64,000 nt of DNA from NCBI GenBank assembly GCA_030645355.1, contig JAUSNJ010000081.1:1-64000 (forward strand), in the 5' to 3' direction. The DNA is from Rhodoferax sp. GTDB taxonomy: Bacteria > Pseudomonadota > Gammaproteobacteria > Burkholderiales > Burkholderiaceae_C. The translations under genes were made by a program, and so were the position numbers. Under the pieces are notes generated by a model. That model saw nothing but the letters and a program-made list of their open reading frames with translations. It had not been told where the DNA came from and made no database searches. Below, one piece after another: positions 16,708 through 25,623 of the stretch (the first letter of the stretch is position 1; every line of letters begins with the position of its first letter).

Positions 16708-17319
16708 TCATAGGGCTCGCGGTGGGGAACCATTCACGTCACTCTCCTCGATGGCCTTGCCCAAACGAACGAGATATTGCTTTGCTTCCTCAGTTTGTCC
16801 ACGCGAAAGCCACTTCATACAGTTGAAGAGTTCCAATGACAACCACTGGGGCCCATGCCTGTAAGGAACAAGAACATCTCTCGACGGCGCTGGTTTTTCC
16901 GAAAGCCTCGACTCAAGACATCGCTCTCGATTGACAATCTCGACGAACGGCCTCCTCACCGCGAATTTGGTGGCGGGCGCGATAGCATGAATCTCAATCG
17001 AGGTGAAGTCATAAAGGATCAGTTCGACGAATGGACTACCGGGACCGTGAGAACCATTGAACTCGTTGAACACCTCCGCCGCAGGTATCTGCGCCCGGAT
17101 GCTCGCTAGGACATCATTTCCGGTGTCGTCGTTGCAGAAAATAACCAAGTCCAGATCAGATACGCGATCAGCTATCCCTTTCGCGAAAGACCCTAGCAAA
17201 ACTGCTCCGATGCAGGCCGGCGAGTCCTGAATGATGACGGTGATTCTTTGCAGTAAAGCCAACTGCAGTTTGGTCTCTGGCAATACCGCTGAACGGTGCA
17301 GAAAGTCTTCGAGTTTCAT
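16708..17319 (-). CDS. MNT/KNT-type nucleotidyltransferase domain protein
   Basis: A 203-residue protein with the polymerase-beta-like nucleotidyltransferase signature at about 45-67: LLGSFAKGIADRVSDLDLVI, meaning GS followed by D-x-D for metal binding. A third acidic residue may be in VELILYDFTSIEIHAIA. The C-terminal part is helical and could be a HEPN-like or substrate domain. The ATG at 17319 follows a natural start of homology (MKLEDFLH); the frame is open further upstream, but that part lacks protein character. Relatives include antibiotic-modifying enzymes and MNT toxin-antitoxin components. No HEPN partner is recognisable nearby, so the substrate is open. Confidence 0.7.
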   Translation of the reverse strand: MKLEDFLHRSAVLPETKLQLALLQRITVIIQDSPACIGAVLLGSFAKGIADRVSDLDLVIFCNDDTGNDVLASIRAQIPAAEVFNEFNGSHGPGSPFVELILYDFTSIEIHAIAPATKFAVRRPFVEIVNRERCLESRLSEKPAPSRDVLVPYRHGPQWLSLELFNCMKWLSRGQTEEAKQYLVRLGKAIEESDVNGSPPRAL

Positions 17320-17759
17320 GTTCGTTGGTCGTGGTTGGCGAGGCCTATCGTAGCGTCCAACGCGGCTACGGTTGTGAACTTCAGCGTCCCTCGCCTGACG
17401 GCGAGGACTGCATGACCTGACTGCCTCGGCTACACACTGTGGTTGGATAGTTCTGCGCACCACCTCTATCCAGGCGACGATCAATGGAGACTTGATGATT
17501 TAGCCACACGCCCACTGCGATGACCATCGCACGAGTTGCTATTACGCCGACAGAGGTTCTCAAGAGCTTAGTCATGGCCGAACTCTGACAGCAGCAATGA
17601 CTTCGAACGCCCGCTTTCGCCCCATTGCGAGTCTACGATTTTCCCCATATCTGACGCCTATTTCAAAAGGCAATTCTGAGGAAAACGGCCCGACGCCCGT
17701 CCCACGTAGCAAGTGGTCTACTTTGCGCGGGAACAGGTAGTGGTGGAGTTAAGGGGCCA
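17320..17759. other. Right part of the islet, no supportable gene
   Basis: About 440 bases of mixed composition. The only candidate is a 64-codon minus frame (17381-17575) with a hydrophobic start and a degenerate tail, possibly a gene remnant. Nothing else is supportable. Confidence 0.4.
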
Positions 17760-17864
17760 GTCTCTAACCACGAAGGGACACCCGGCCCACCGAACTTGCG
17801 GTGCGCGGTGTTGATCGCTACAAAATACATAGCTGCTCATGTCCATTTCATGAGGGCTAGCGCC
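17760..17864 (+). repeat. Right direct repeat of the islet (includes repeat copy D)
   Basis: The partner of 15713-15818. It has the CACGAAGGGACACCCGGCCC block, GCGGTGCG, then copy D (17817-17864: GCTACAAAATACATAGC and ending TTCATGAGGGCTAGCGCC). It lacks the left arm of the 21-bp hairpin. It ends about 95 bases from the CoA-transferase stop codon. Confidence 0.75.
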
Positions 17865-17958
17865 TTGTTTTGCTTACAGCCTCTCCCCAAACACTGTGCC
17901 CCAGCAACTCGCCCGCCGTGCGCAGTCGTTTCTTGCGCCACAAAAGGACAGTCCCGGA

Positions 17959-19338
17959 TTAAGGCCACACCGGCGCATGGGTGCCGGGTGGGACCGATGG
18001 ACGGCGCCACCGTGCGGGCGTGCGCGACAACTGGGGCGTGGGGCGCACCGCCACCAGTTGGCCAAAACCGGATGCATAGGTTTCCAGAAAGGCCTGCCGA
18101 TCTGGAGTCGTCACTGCAAAGCCTGACGGCACACGCCCCAGGCCGCGCAACCAGTGGGCCGTTTGCGCCAACGATACGCGCACATGCCAGCTCCCACCCT
18201 CCTGCAATTGCCGCACCTTGGCGGCGGCCGTGGCAAAGGCCATCAGGTAACCGCTGGCGTGGTCCAGGATTTGCATGGGCAGGGCCTGGGGCTTCTCAGC
18301 ACCAGCCGCCTCGGCCTCTGCCAGATTGAATCCGGTGGCGGTTTGCACCAGCGAATCAAAACCGCGTCGCTGGGCCCACGGGCCCTGTTCTCCATACGCC
18401 GACAGCGACACCACGACAATGCCCGGCCGCCGCGCGGCCAGCGCCTGGGGGCCGTAACCCAAGGCCTCCAGGCCACCCGGGCGGTAGCCCTGTACGAAGA
18501 CATCGGTGTTGGAGACCAGCGCATCCATGGCCCGCTTGTCGTCCTGTTCGTGCAGGTCCAGGTGGCACGACAGTTTGCCGCGGCTGGTCTCGGCAATCAG
18601 GCCGATGTTGGGCAAGTGCGGAGAGTTGACCAGCAGCACGTCAGCACCCAACGCGGCCAGGGACCGACCCGCCACCGGGCCGGCCACGATGCGGGTCAGG
18701 TCCAGTACACGCAGGCCCGTCAACGGAAGCTGATCGGCTCGCAGCTCGGGCAATGCCAGCGGCGGGGCATCCCCTATGCGTTCCAGTGTCAGCAACGGCT
18801 GTGCCGCCACCGCCTGGGCGTGGGGATGCATATCCCATTCTGCAAATCTGCGCACTGCCGCGACCACCAGGCCGCGCTCGGCCGCCGCCTGCTCAAAGTC
18901 CAAGGCCTTCCAGCTGCGCAGCGCGCGCTGGGCATCCTCGCGTTGCGCGGTCGCGCTGGAGAGCCCCAGCAAGGCCAACGCGCCATCGCGGTGGTGGGCA
19001 AAGTTGGCATGCACGCGCACCCAGCCATCGGCGCAGGCGTACAGGCCCGAGAACGCGTCCCATGGGTCGAGAACTTGTCCGTTCACGCTGAACCATCCCT
19101 CGCACTCCAGAGCCGCGTGCAGCATGTCAACACCCACGCGCTGGCGCGGCTGCCCTCGTGCATGGCCCAGCTCGCATGCCGCCAATGCCGCGGCCGCAAT
19201 ACTGGTTTGGGCCGCCGTGCCAACGGCAAACGACGAGGGCAGCACGGGGTCTGCACCGGATAAATCCACCCATTCCAAGGCCTGTGGTGGCAGCCCGCCC
19301 AGGGACCAAATACGGGAGAGGTTTGCGTTGGCGTCCAT
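17959..19338 (-). CDS. Family III CoA-transferase (CaiB/BaiF type)
   Basis: A 459-residue enzyme expected to move CoA between carboxylic acids. The core signature LTGLRVLDLTRIVAGPVAGRS is not at the N-terminus but near residue 205. It is followed by SRGKLSCHLDL, DVFVQGYRPGGLEALGYGP and LSAYGEQGPWAQRRGFDSLV. The first 190 residues correspond to the part that follows this core in standard members, so the domain order looks rearranged, as in a subset of Burkholderiales proteins. The C-terminus LSRTPARWRRPSVPPGTH is the usual family ending, so the protein is complete. The start MDANANLS at 19338 leaves 41 bases to the divergent peptidase gene. Substrate unknown. Confidence 0.85.
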   Translation of the reverse strand: MDANANLSRIWSLGGLPPQALEWVDLSGADPVLPSSFAVGTAAQTSIAAAALAACELGHARGQPRQRVGVDMLHAALECEGWFSVNGQVLDPWDAFSGLYACADGWVRVHANFAHHRDGALALLGLSSATAQREDAQRALRSWKALDFEQAAAERGLVVAAVRRFAEWDMHPHAQAVAAQPLLTLERIGDAPPLALPELRADQLPLTGLRVLDLTRIVAGPVAGRSLAALGADVLLVNSPHLPNIGLIAETSRGKLSCHLDLHEQDDKRAMDALVSNTDVFVQGYRPGGLEALGYGPQALAARRPGIVVVSLSAYGEQGPWAQRRGFDSLVQTATGFNLAEAEAAGAEKPQALPMQILDHASGYLMAFATAAAKVRQLQEGGSWHVRVSLAQTAHWLRGLGRVPSGFAVTTPDRQAFLETYASGFGQLVAVRPTPQLSRTPARWRRPSVPPGTHAPVWP

Positions 19339-19379
19339 GGCAGCTATTATCCCGGCGATCCCAACTGAAAGCATGCACC

Positions 19380-21107
19380 ATGGCGCACCCCGCACCGGCT
19401 GACCTCTACCCCACGCCCTATGAACGCGGCAACCAGAACCAGACCACGCAGTGGACTGAGTGCATTGCTTTCTATGAACGGCTTGCCGCAGACTTCCCCC
19501 GCACATTGCACTTTTTCCAGATGGGTGTGGCGGACAACGGTCTGCCGCTGCACGCGGGCATTGTCAGCGGCGATGGCGCTTTCGACCGTGCGCAGATCAA
19601 GGCCGATGGCCGGCCGGTGTTCTTCAACAACAACGGTATCCATCCCGGTGAGCCCGAGGGCATTGATGCCTGCATGGCGCTGGTGCGGGACTTTTGCACC
19701 CAGCCTGAACGTTTGGCGGCGCTGGGCAACACCGTGTTTTTGTTCATACCCGTCTACAACGTTGACGGCTGCACCAACCGGCAGTCCACATCGCGCGTGA
19801 ACCAGTTGGGCCCGGAGCAGTTTGGCTTTCGTGCCAACGGACGCAACCTGGACCTGAACCGCGATTTCATCAAATGCGACAGCCTGGCGGCGCAGGCCTT
19901 CAATACCTTTTTCACCGCCTGGGACCCGGATGTGATGGTCGATACGCACACGTCTAATGGCGCTGACTACCAGTACACGATGACGCTGATCAACACCCAG
20001 ACCGACAAGCTGGGCGGCGGGTTGGGGAGCTTCCTGCGCGACACCATGCTGCCGGACATTTACCGCGCCATGGCAGAACGCGGCTGGCCTACCTGCCCGT
20101 ATGTGAATCCCATACGTGCCACTCCAGACGATGGCATAGAGGACTTTCTGGAGGTCCCGCGTTTCTCCACCGGCTATGCGGCCCTGCACCACTGCATAGG
20201 CTTCATGCCCGAGACGCACATGCTCAAGCCCTTTGCGGACCGCTATGCGTCGATGCGCACGCTGGTCGAGGTGGTGCTGGCATTTACCGTCAGCCATGCC
20301 GCGCAGATCCAGAACCTGCGCCGTGCCGCGCGCGCCGGCGCCAGCACGCAGCGCCGCTGGCCGCTGCTATGGCAGCCCGACACCAGCCGCCCCGCTGCAT
20401 TTCGTTTCAAGGGCTATGCGGCGGTGCACCGCCCCAGTGTGCTGGGCGCGTACAGCCGCCTGGCGTATGACCGCAGCCAGCCCTGGGAGCGCGACATCCC
20501 CTGGTACAACCGCTGTGTGCCGACGCTGGAGGTCGACACGCCGAAGTGGTATTTGATTCCGCAAGCCTGGCGCGAGGTCATTGAACGGCTGCAATGCAAT
20601 GGCGTGGTGGTGCAGCGGCTGGCGTCGGACCAGACGCTGCAGGCACAGGTCTATCGCATCGTCAACGTCGTGTCGCGTGCGCAGGCCTATGAAGGCCATC
20701 TGTTCCATGACGCGGTGGAGGTCAGCCAACACACCGAAAGCATCCAAGCCCACGCGGGCGACGCCGTCGTCGATCTGGCCCAGCCCAACGCCCGCTACGC
20801 CGTCGAGACCTTGGAGCCGCAGGCGCACGACAGTTTTTTCCGCTGGGGTTTTTTCAACAGCATTCTTGAAAAAAAGGAAGCGTACTCAGACTATGTGTTC
20901 GAGGATACGGCGCTGGAGATGCTGCAGACAGAGCCCGAACTGCGCGCGCGTTTTGATGCATGGAAGCAGGCGTTTCCCGCGCGGGCCGCCAAGCAGGAGG
21001 ATGTGCTGGATTTCATTTTCTCTCACGGCCAGCGCTTCCACGAGCCCGAGTGGCGCCGCTATCCCGTTGTGGGATTGTCCGAAGTCAAACTCGGTGAAGA
21101 CTGCTAG
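19380..21107 (+). CDS. M14 family zinc carboxypeptidase
   Basis: A 575-residue protein, longer than typical 300-400-residue M14 enzymes. The zinc ligands appear as HPGEPE (about residues 87-92) and the second His in DTHTSNGADYQYT (about 188-200). The substrate-carboxylate Arg lies in GRNLDLNRDF (about 155-164) and the catalytic Glu in MPETHML (about 277-283). No signal peptide is seen, suggesting a cytoplasmic peptidase. The C-terminal 250 residues are of unrecognised fold. The start follows the GAAAG 41 bases from the divergent CoA-transferase gene. Confidence 0.88.
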   Translation: MAHPAPADLYPTPYERGNQNQTTQWTECIAFYERLAADFPRTLHFFQMGVADNGLPLHAGIVSGDGAFDRAQIKADGRPVFFNNNGIHPGEPEGIDACMALVRDFCTQPERLAALGNTVFLFIPVYNVDGCTNRQSTSRVNQLGPEQFGFRANGRNLDLNRDFIKCDSLAAQAFNTFFTAWDPDVMVDTHTSNGADYQYTMTLINTQTDKLGGGLGSFLRDTMLPDIYRAMAERGWPTCPYVNPIRATPDDGIEDFLEVPRFSTGYAALHHCIGFMPETHMLKPFADRYASMRTLVEVVLAFTVSHAAQIQNLRRAARAGASTQRRWPLLWQPDTSRPAAFRFKGYAAVHRPSVLGAYSRLAYDRSQPWERDIPWYNRCVPTLEVDTPKWYLIPQAWREVIERLQCNGVVVQRLASDQTLQAQVYRIVNVVSRAQAYEGHLFHDAVEVSQHTESIQAHAGDAVVDLAQPNARYAVETLEPQAHDSFFRWGFFNSILEKKEAYSDYVFEDTALEMLQTEPELRARFDAWKQAFPARAAKQEDVLDFIFSHGQRFHEPEWRRYPVVGLSEVKLGEDC

Positions 21108-21152
21108 GAGTAGCATGCAGATATTGCAGTTGGTCCTACCTGGAGAATTACC

Positions 21153-21476
21153 ATGGCAAAGAAAATTCCGGCACCCCCTGTGGTTGAGGAAGCGCCAGAC
21201 GTTGGAGAGGAAGAGTTGACCGAAGTGGACATGGGCTCCGTTATCTTGCGGCCCGACGGATACCACTGGCAGGGCCCCGATGGGAAGCAGGAATTCGGCC
21301 CGTTTGAAACGCTGGAGGCCGCGTTGGCCGATATGGGCGCCGTCGATGAGGAAACCTCGGAGCCCGGCGAGTCGTTGCAGGAGGCGGAAGACGAGATAGG
21401 AATTGCCGACTGGGTCGACCCCGACACCGGCGAGCTGGCCGAAGGACAGTCCTCGCCGCGGTTTCACGACGAGTGA
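21153..21476 (+). CDS. Small acidic hypothetical protein
   Basis: A 107-residue strongly acidic protein starting MAKKIPAPPVVEEAPDVG. It contains GSVILRPDGYHWQGPDGKQE and a C-terminal WVDPDTGELAEGQ, which resembles short folded cores conserved in Burkholderiales hypothetical proteins. A GGAGAA precedes the ATG. It lies 45 bases after the peptidase gene and may share its transcript. No function known. Confidence 0.65.
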   Translation: MAKKIPAPPVVEEAPDVGEEELTEVDMGSVILRPDGYHWQGPDGKQEFGPFETLEAALADMGAVDEETSEPGESLQEAEDEIGIADWVDPDTGELAEGQSSPRFHDE

Positions 21477-21480
21477 AGAG

Positions 21481-23367
21481 CTATTTAGCGGCCGCACGCC
21501 CGCAGTCGCTGTCTTTTCCAGGTCCTGGGTCCACCAGCGGAATCAGTGCGAGTGCGGGATTGACCAGGCCCAGGGTCAAGGCCCCCAGCGCCCGGACCGC
21601 GACGCGGCCCTTGTCCACGCCCACACTGGGTTGGGCAAAGCTGCCGCGGATGTAAATCGGACTGCGCAGCGCCAGCGGGCTGGTGTTCTTGGTTTTTTGG
21701 TTGAGTGTGAGTGCCAGTGTTTCCTGCGCCAGGTCGATCTGGCCGCTGCCGATCAACGTGGTGACCGCCGTGTCGAAAACCAGCGTGTCGGCCTGCATGA
21801 CGCCGTTGCGGACCGAGAAACGCGCCTGGCCACAGCGCAACGCGATCCGCTTGTCGCCCGTCATGGTCAGTCCCATGATTTCCCACAAGTGCAATCCGGC
21901 TTTTTCCATCATCAACTGGCTGACTTCCCCATGGGCAATGTCCAGTTTCGCCTGGCCGGTGCTGGTGGCCAGCATGCCGGCGATGGAGCTGCCACTGCCA
22001 GACAGGTTGAAGGTGCCGTTGATTTCGCCGATGGTGGCCTGGTTCAACACCAGATCCGGAAACAGACCGGACAGCAAGACCTTGCGCACCTCGGCCTGGG
22101 CTTTGGCTTTGATGGGCTGGCTGCTCCCGTCCAGCGACACCTGTGCCTGCACACGGCCGCCGGCCACGCCAACGTCGAGTGGGTCCAGCGTCAGAACGGC
22201 GTCGCGCAGCTGGATGTGCACGGAAAGATCGTTCAAAGGCAGTGCCGTGGCACGGCGAAGGTGTTGGGCCTGCAGGCGCACGTCCGCGTCCATGCTGGTC
22301 CAGCGGTCGGTCTTGAACGCCACATCGGGTAACACTTTCTTTTGCTGGCTTGCAGCAACCGGCATCGGGGCGCTGCTCGCGCTGCGCACGCCAATGGCCG
22401 GCGCCAGGTCGCCGAGGTCGAGCATCTTCGACGCCAACTGGGCAGTCAATGCGGGGCGCTTGCCTCCCGTGACCACTTGGGCCGTGCCCGCGATATCACT
22501 ATTGCCGATGCGCCCGGTAAATGCTTCGTAGCGCCAGCGCTCGCCGCTGTGCACCAACTGCCCCCGAATAGCGTAGGGATGGGTTGCCGGCGCGGGAATA
22601 CCAAACAACGGGTACAGCTGCTCCAGGCTGTCGCCGCGCACTGCGACGTTCATGTTGACGGCCGAACGACTGACGAGTCCGGTGACGGTTCCCAAAGCCT
22701 GGATGCGGGTGCGACCAATCGTGGTGTCAATGTCCAGCGGGTAGGGTGTACTTTCATCGCGCAGTGCCAGAACCGGCCCTCCCGTTCCCTTGGCGTCGAG
22801 TGACAAGCCCCGCAAATGCCCCTTGGCGCGAAACGTGGTGCCCGGCGTGTCTGCGAGGGTTGAAATCTCGGCGCGAATGTGGGTTTTGGACGCAAGGTCG
22901 TCGAATCCCAGTACGCCCTGGTCCAGCGTCAACTGGCCCATGCGGATGCGGGCGGCTTCATCGGTCTGGTGAACGTCGAGCAGCCAGTTCTTTTGGCCCT
23001 GAGCGGTTTGCTCCAGAAAGACCACGGGCCTGAGCAGGTGCACCGTGGGGAACAGGAGTTCGCCTTGCAGCAACTGCCGCAAGTCGAGGGTGATGTCAAC
23101 CGCGTCGGCGGTCACCATCTGCGGTTCCTGTGCCCAAGGCGGATTGGCAAAGGTTACGGCGTCCGCCTGAATCCGTGGCCAGGGCCAGCCCAAGTGCAGC
23201 GACAAATCTCCCTTGATCACCAGAACGCGGCCGGTCTTTTGCTCGGCCCAGTGTTCGATGGGGCCGCGCAACCAGTTCCAGCCAAAGAGGGCCAGCACCA
23301 GCGTCATCACGACAAAGGGCGCGGCCAGCGTTGCGGCGATCCAGAGATAAATGCGGTTCCGCGTCAT
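21481..23367 (-). CDS. AsmA family protein
   Basis: A 628-residue envelope protein. The N-terminus has a transmembrane anchor (about residues 8-30), followed by GDLSLHLGWPWPRIQADAVTF-like AsmA N-terminal motifs and repeated beta-rich segments. The C-terminal region has the family's LTLNQKTKNTSPLALRSPIYI and GSFAQPSVGVDKGR motifs. AsmA-like proteins are thought to bridge inner and outer membranes and move phospholipids. The start MTRNRIYLW at 23367 is chosen because the upstream extension is Arg-rich with no protein character. It is convergent with the small acidic gene (4-base gap). Confidence 0.88.
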   Translation of the reverse strand: MTRNRIYLWIAATLAAPFVVMTLVLALFGWNWLRGPIEHWAEQKTGRVLVIKGDLSLHLGWPWPRIQADAVTFANPPWAQEPQMVTADAVDITLDLRQLLQGELLFPTVHLLRPVVFLEQTAQGQKNWLLDVHQTDEAARIRMGQLTLDQGVLGFDDLASKTHIRAEISTLADTPGTTFRAKGHLRGLSLDAKGTGGPVLALRDESTPYPLDIDTTIGRTRIQALGTVTGLVSRSAVNMNVAVRGDSLEQLYPLFGIPAPATHPYAIRGQLVHSGERWRYEAFTGRIGNSDIAGTAQVVTGGKRPALTAQLASKMLDLGDLAPAIGVRSASSAPMPVAASQQKKVLPDVAFKTDRWTSMDADVRLQAQHLRRATALPLNDLSVHIQLRDAVLTLDPLDVGVAGGRVQAQVSLDGSSQPIKAKAQAEVRKVLLSGLFPDLVLNQATIGEINGTFNLSGSGSSIAGMLATSTGQAKLDIAHGEVSQLMMEKAGLHLWEIMGLTMTGDKRIALRCGQARFSVRNGVMQADTLVFDTAVTTLIGSGQIDLAQETLALTLNQKTKNTSPLALRSPIYIRGSFAQPSVGVDKGRVAVRALGALTLGLVNPALALIPLVDPGPGKDSDCGRAAAK

Positions 23368-23468
23368 GGCGCCATTGTTCCGGGCTGCGGCTCTGACTTC
23401 TGTACGCCGACGTACAGAAGAACGTGGGCTTTTCATCTAGTCTTTGGCTTCACACCAAGGACACTCCC

Positions 23469-23870
23469 ATGATCACTTCTCACTTTGCCGTGCACCGCTG
23501 CGTGCTGACTTTTGTCGGTACGTTGATTGCTACAGGCGCCGCGCTGGCGGGCCCATCCAGCTCCGCAGCCGACGCGCAGGCGCGCTACCGGCAGGAGATG
23601 GCACTCTGCAACAGCGGGCAATCCAGTCAATCTCTGGAAACCTGTCGTACCGAGGCGCGCAACGCCTATGCAGAAGCCCGACGCGGCGGCTTGAACGACG
23701 CGCCGGACCAGTACACGCGCAACGCGGTACAGCGCTGCGCAGAGTTCAAGGGCGATGAGCGCAGCGCCTGCGATGCGCGGGTGCTCAGCCCCTCGCGCAT
23801 CGAGGGGAGCGTTGAAGCCGGTGGCATTCTGCGCGAGAGCACCATCACCGTTCCGGTCCCGCCCCAATGA
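23469..23870 (+). CDS. Secreted hypothetical protein
   Basis: A 133-residue protein with an N-terminal signal (LTFVGTLIATGAALAGPS). The mature part has four cysteines, in ALCNSGQSSQSLETC and QRCAEFKGDERSACDARVLS, arranged as two probable disulfides. The end is rich in Glu, Val and Pro (RESTITVPVPPQ). The pattern is common in Comamonadaceae hypothetical proteins, but I cannot name a domain. It is divergent from the AsmA gene. Confidence 0.65.
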   Translation: MITSHFAVHRCVLTFVGTLIATGAALAGPSSSAADAQARYRQEMALCNSGQSSQSLETCRTEARNAYAEARRGGLNDAPDQYTRNAVQRCAEFKGDERSACDARVLSPSRIEGSVEAGGILRESTITVPVPPQ

Positions 23871-23959
23871 ACTGAAAGCGCGGTTGTACCCCGCAGAAAG
23901 TCGTAGACTCTGCTGAACCGCTGGCCGGCGGCTGTTTTACCAGAGGGATGGGTACTTCT

Positions 23960-24814
23960 ATGCGCACGCAACGCTTCGTCATTTCGTTTATCGCCGTCAC
24001 GCTCAGCTTGCTGATGACAGGCTGCATGGAGACGGCGCCCAAGGCCAACCCGGAGCCGCAAGCTGCGGCCACATCGGGGGCTCCAGCGTTCGGCAATCCG
24101 TCGCCGACGGCAGGCAGTTCCACGTCGGCCAAGGCCAATGCCGCCGCCGATGCCGCTGCGTACAAGGAAGTCGAATACAAGAACATCAAGAAGAAGGGAC
24201 CGGCCCTGATCGTGATCCCGGGTGACATCAAGAGCGCCCACGCCACGTTCACGCAAAAGTTTTCGCCCAACAATATTGCCGACTTCGGCGAGCTGGAACT
24301 GTCGCAGGCCAACTTCACGGTGCTGGAGCGCGCCAATCTGGGCCGCTTGCTGAACGAAATCACGCTGGCCTACAACCTGGGCAATGTGGCGGCGGCGCGC
24401 AAGACCATGCAGGTCGGCAAGCTCAAGACCACCAAATGGATCGTCAAGTTCGACATCCTCAAGGCCGAACAGATTGCATCGAACACCAAGGGCTTTGACG
24501 GCCGAGCCATTGGCGGCCTGATCAGCAACCTGTCGGGTAGCCGGGCAGGGTCGGCGACCGGGCAGGTGGTCGGCTCGGTGCAGACCGGTGAGGCCAGCGG
24601 TGTCTGGCTGGTGGGCATGCGCTACAAGATCATGAACGCCAACACCACCGAGCAGGTAGCTCAGGGCTACAAGGAGCTCAAGATGGAGGTGGGCGCCACG
24701 AGCACCAGTGTGATGGGAGTGTCCGAAAGCGCCAAGGGCGGTGTGGGGCTGGACACCATGGTGCAGCGCCTGGTGCAGACGGCCGTGTGGGACATTGACG
24801 CCAAGTACAAGTAG
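23960..24814 (+). CDS. CsgG-like lipoprotein
   Basis: A 284-residue lipoprotein (lipobox LLMTGC at about 17-22). After a low-complexity Ala/Pro/Ser linker comes an alpha/beta domain with IVIPGDIKSAHATFTQKFS, the LERANLGRLLNEI helix and a KYK terminus, which fits the CsgG/curli-transport-like fold. No other curli genes are nearby, so it is likely an orphan lipoprotein rather than a curli pore. An in-frame ATG at 23948 lies directly on the GAGGG, so 23960 is preferred. A second, more distant CsgG-like lipoprotein is at 55276. Confidence 0.7.
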   Translation: MRTQRFVISFIAVTLSLLMTGCMETAPKANPEPQAAATSGAPAFGNPSPTAGSSTSAKANAAADAAAYKEVEYKNIKKKGPALIVIPGDIKSAHATFTQKFSPNNIADFGELELSQANFTVLERANLGRLLNEITLAYNLGNVAAARKTMQVGKLKTTKWIVKFDILKAEQIASNTKGFDGRAIGGLISNLSGSRAGSATGQVVGSVQTGEASGVWLVGMRYKIMNANTTEQVAQGYKELKMEVGATSTSVMGVSESAKGGVGLDTMVQRLVQTAVWDIDAKYK

Positions 24815-24834
24815 ACCGTTGGCGGGGTCAGCAG

Positions 24835-25602
24835 CTATTTGATTTTGCCGGTCGCGCCGTAGCGCCGCGCAATGGCGTCGATCTTGCCGTCGCGCCGCAG
24901 CTTGTGGACGGCGTCCTGCAATTTGGTGGCCAGCGCGGGGTCCGAGTCGAGATTGAGCGCGAAGTAGTAGGCGCCTTCGTCGCTGAGTTTCATGCGTTTG
25001 ACAACTGCCGCTGGAGCCAGCGCAGTCTGGCGCAAATTCCATTGCATGGAGACCTCGGTGTCAACCATGGCATCCACCCGGTGGGATTCCAGTAGCCGCA
25101 GCACGTCGGCGTTGCAGCTCTGCAGAACCAGTGCCGATTGCGGAATGCCGGCCGCGATCAGGTCCTGGGCGGCCGCCTCGTCGCGCACCACACCAATCGG
25201 GTGTTTTGCCAGATCCGCAAAGTCCTGAATATCTTTCTCCAGCTCCTGGCGCACGTACACCCAAGTGGTTCGGGGCAATACGGGTCCTATCCAGGTGAAG
25301 GCTTGCTCGCGCGACGGTTTGCGCGCCGTGGTGTAGACCACGGTGTTGGGCGTGCGGCTGGCGGTCTTGTAGGCGCGGGCCCAGGGAACCATGTGAATCT
25401 CACAGTCCAGCTTGGCGACTGTGCAGGCGGCGCGCAGGACATCGGTGGCGATGCCCTTGATCTCGCCGCCCTCCGAGTAGTTATACGGCGGCCACTCTTC
25501 GGTATAGGCCGTCAAATCCGCCCCAAAGGCAGACAGCGTTGTCAACAGTGCCAAAGCGATCGCCTGCGTGGTGCGGGATGCCAGGGTGTGTTTCTGTGTC
25601 AC
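24835..25602 (-). CDS. Periplasmic solute-binding protein, family 3 type
   Basis: A 255-residue protein with a signal peptide ending SAFGA, then LTAYTEEWPPYNYSEGGEIKG, the usual start of type 3 bacterial solute-binding proteins. Later motifs are GIATDVLRAACTVA and DAMVDTEVSMQW. No ABC permease or ATPase genes are adjacent, so it may be a stand-alone sensor or binding protein of the kind found near signalling genes in Burkholderiales. Its 5' end is 21 bases from the stop of the FisR-like gene on the same strand, so co-transcription with that gene is possible. Confidence 0.8.
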   Translation of the reverse strand: MTQKHTLASRTTQAIALALLTTLSAFGADLTAYTEEWPPYNYSEGGEIKGIATDVLRAACTVAKLDCEIHMVPWARAYKTASRTPNTVVYTTARKPSREQAFTWIGPVLPRTTWVYVRQELEKDIQDFADLAKHPIGVVRDEAAAQDLIAAGIPQSALVLQSCNADVLRLLESHRVDAMVDTEVSMQWNLRQTALAPAAVVKRMKLSDEGAYYFALNLDSDPALATKLQDAVHKLRRDGKIDAIARRYGATGKIK

Positions 25603-25623
25603 GTCTATTCGCTTTAATTGCCA

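Noticed and set aside
17381-17575. 64-codon minus-strand ORF
   Set aside because: Hydrophobic start but a degenerate tail, no ribosome site and no family; it could be a remnant but is not supportable as a gene.
15819-17759. Integron gene-cassette array (attC sites) in the low-GC islet
   Set aside because: I looked for GTTRRRY core sites paired with RYYYAAC around imperfect palindromes after each stop; none fits, and no integrase gene is in view.
21403-22332. 309-codon plus-strand ORF opposite the AsmA gene
   Set aside because: Product has no domain signature and lies wholly within a clear AsmA gene on the other strand.
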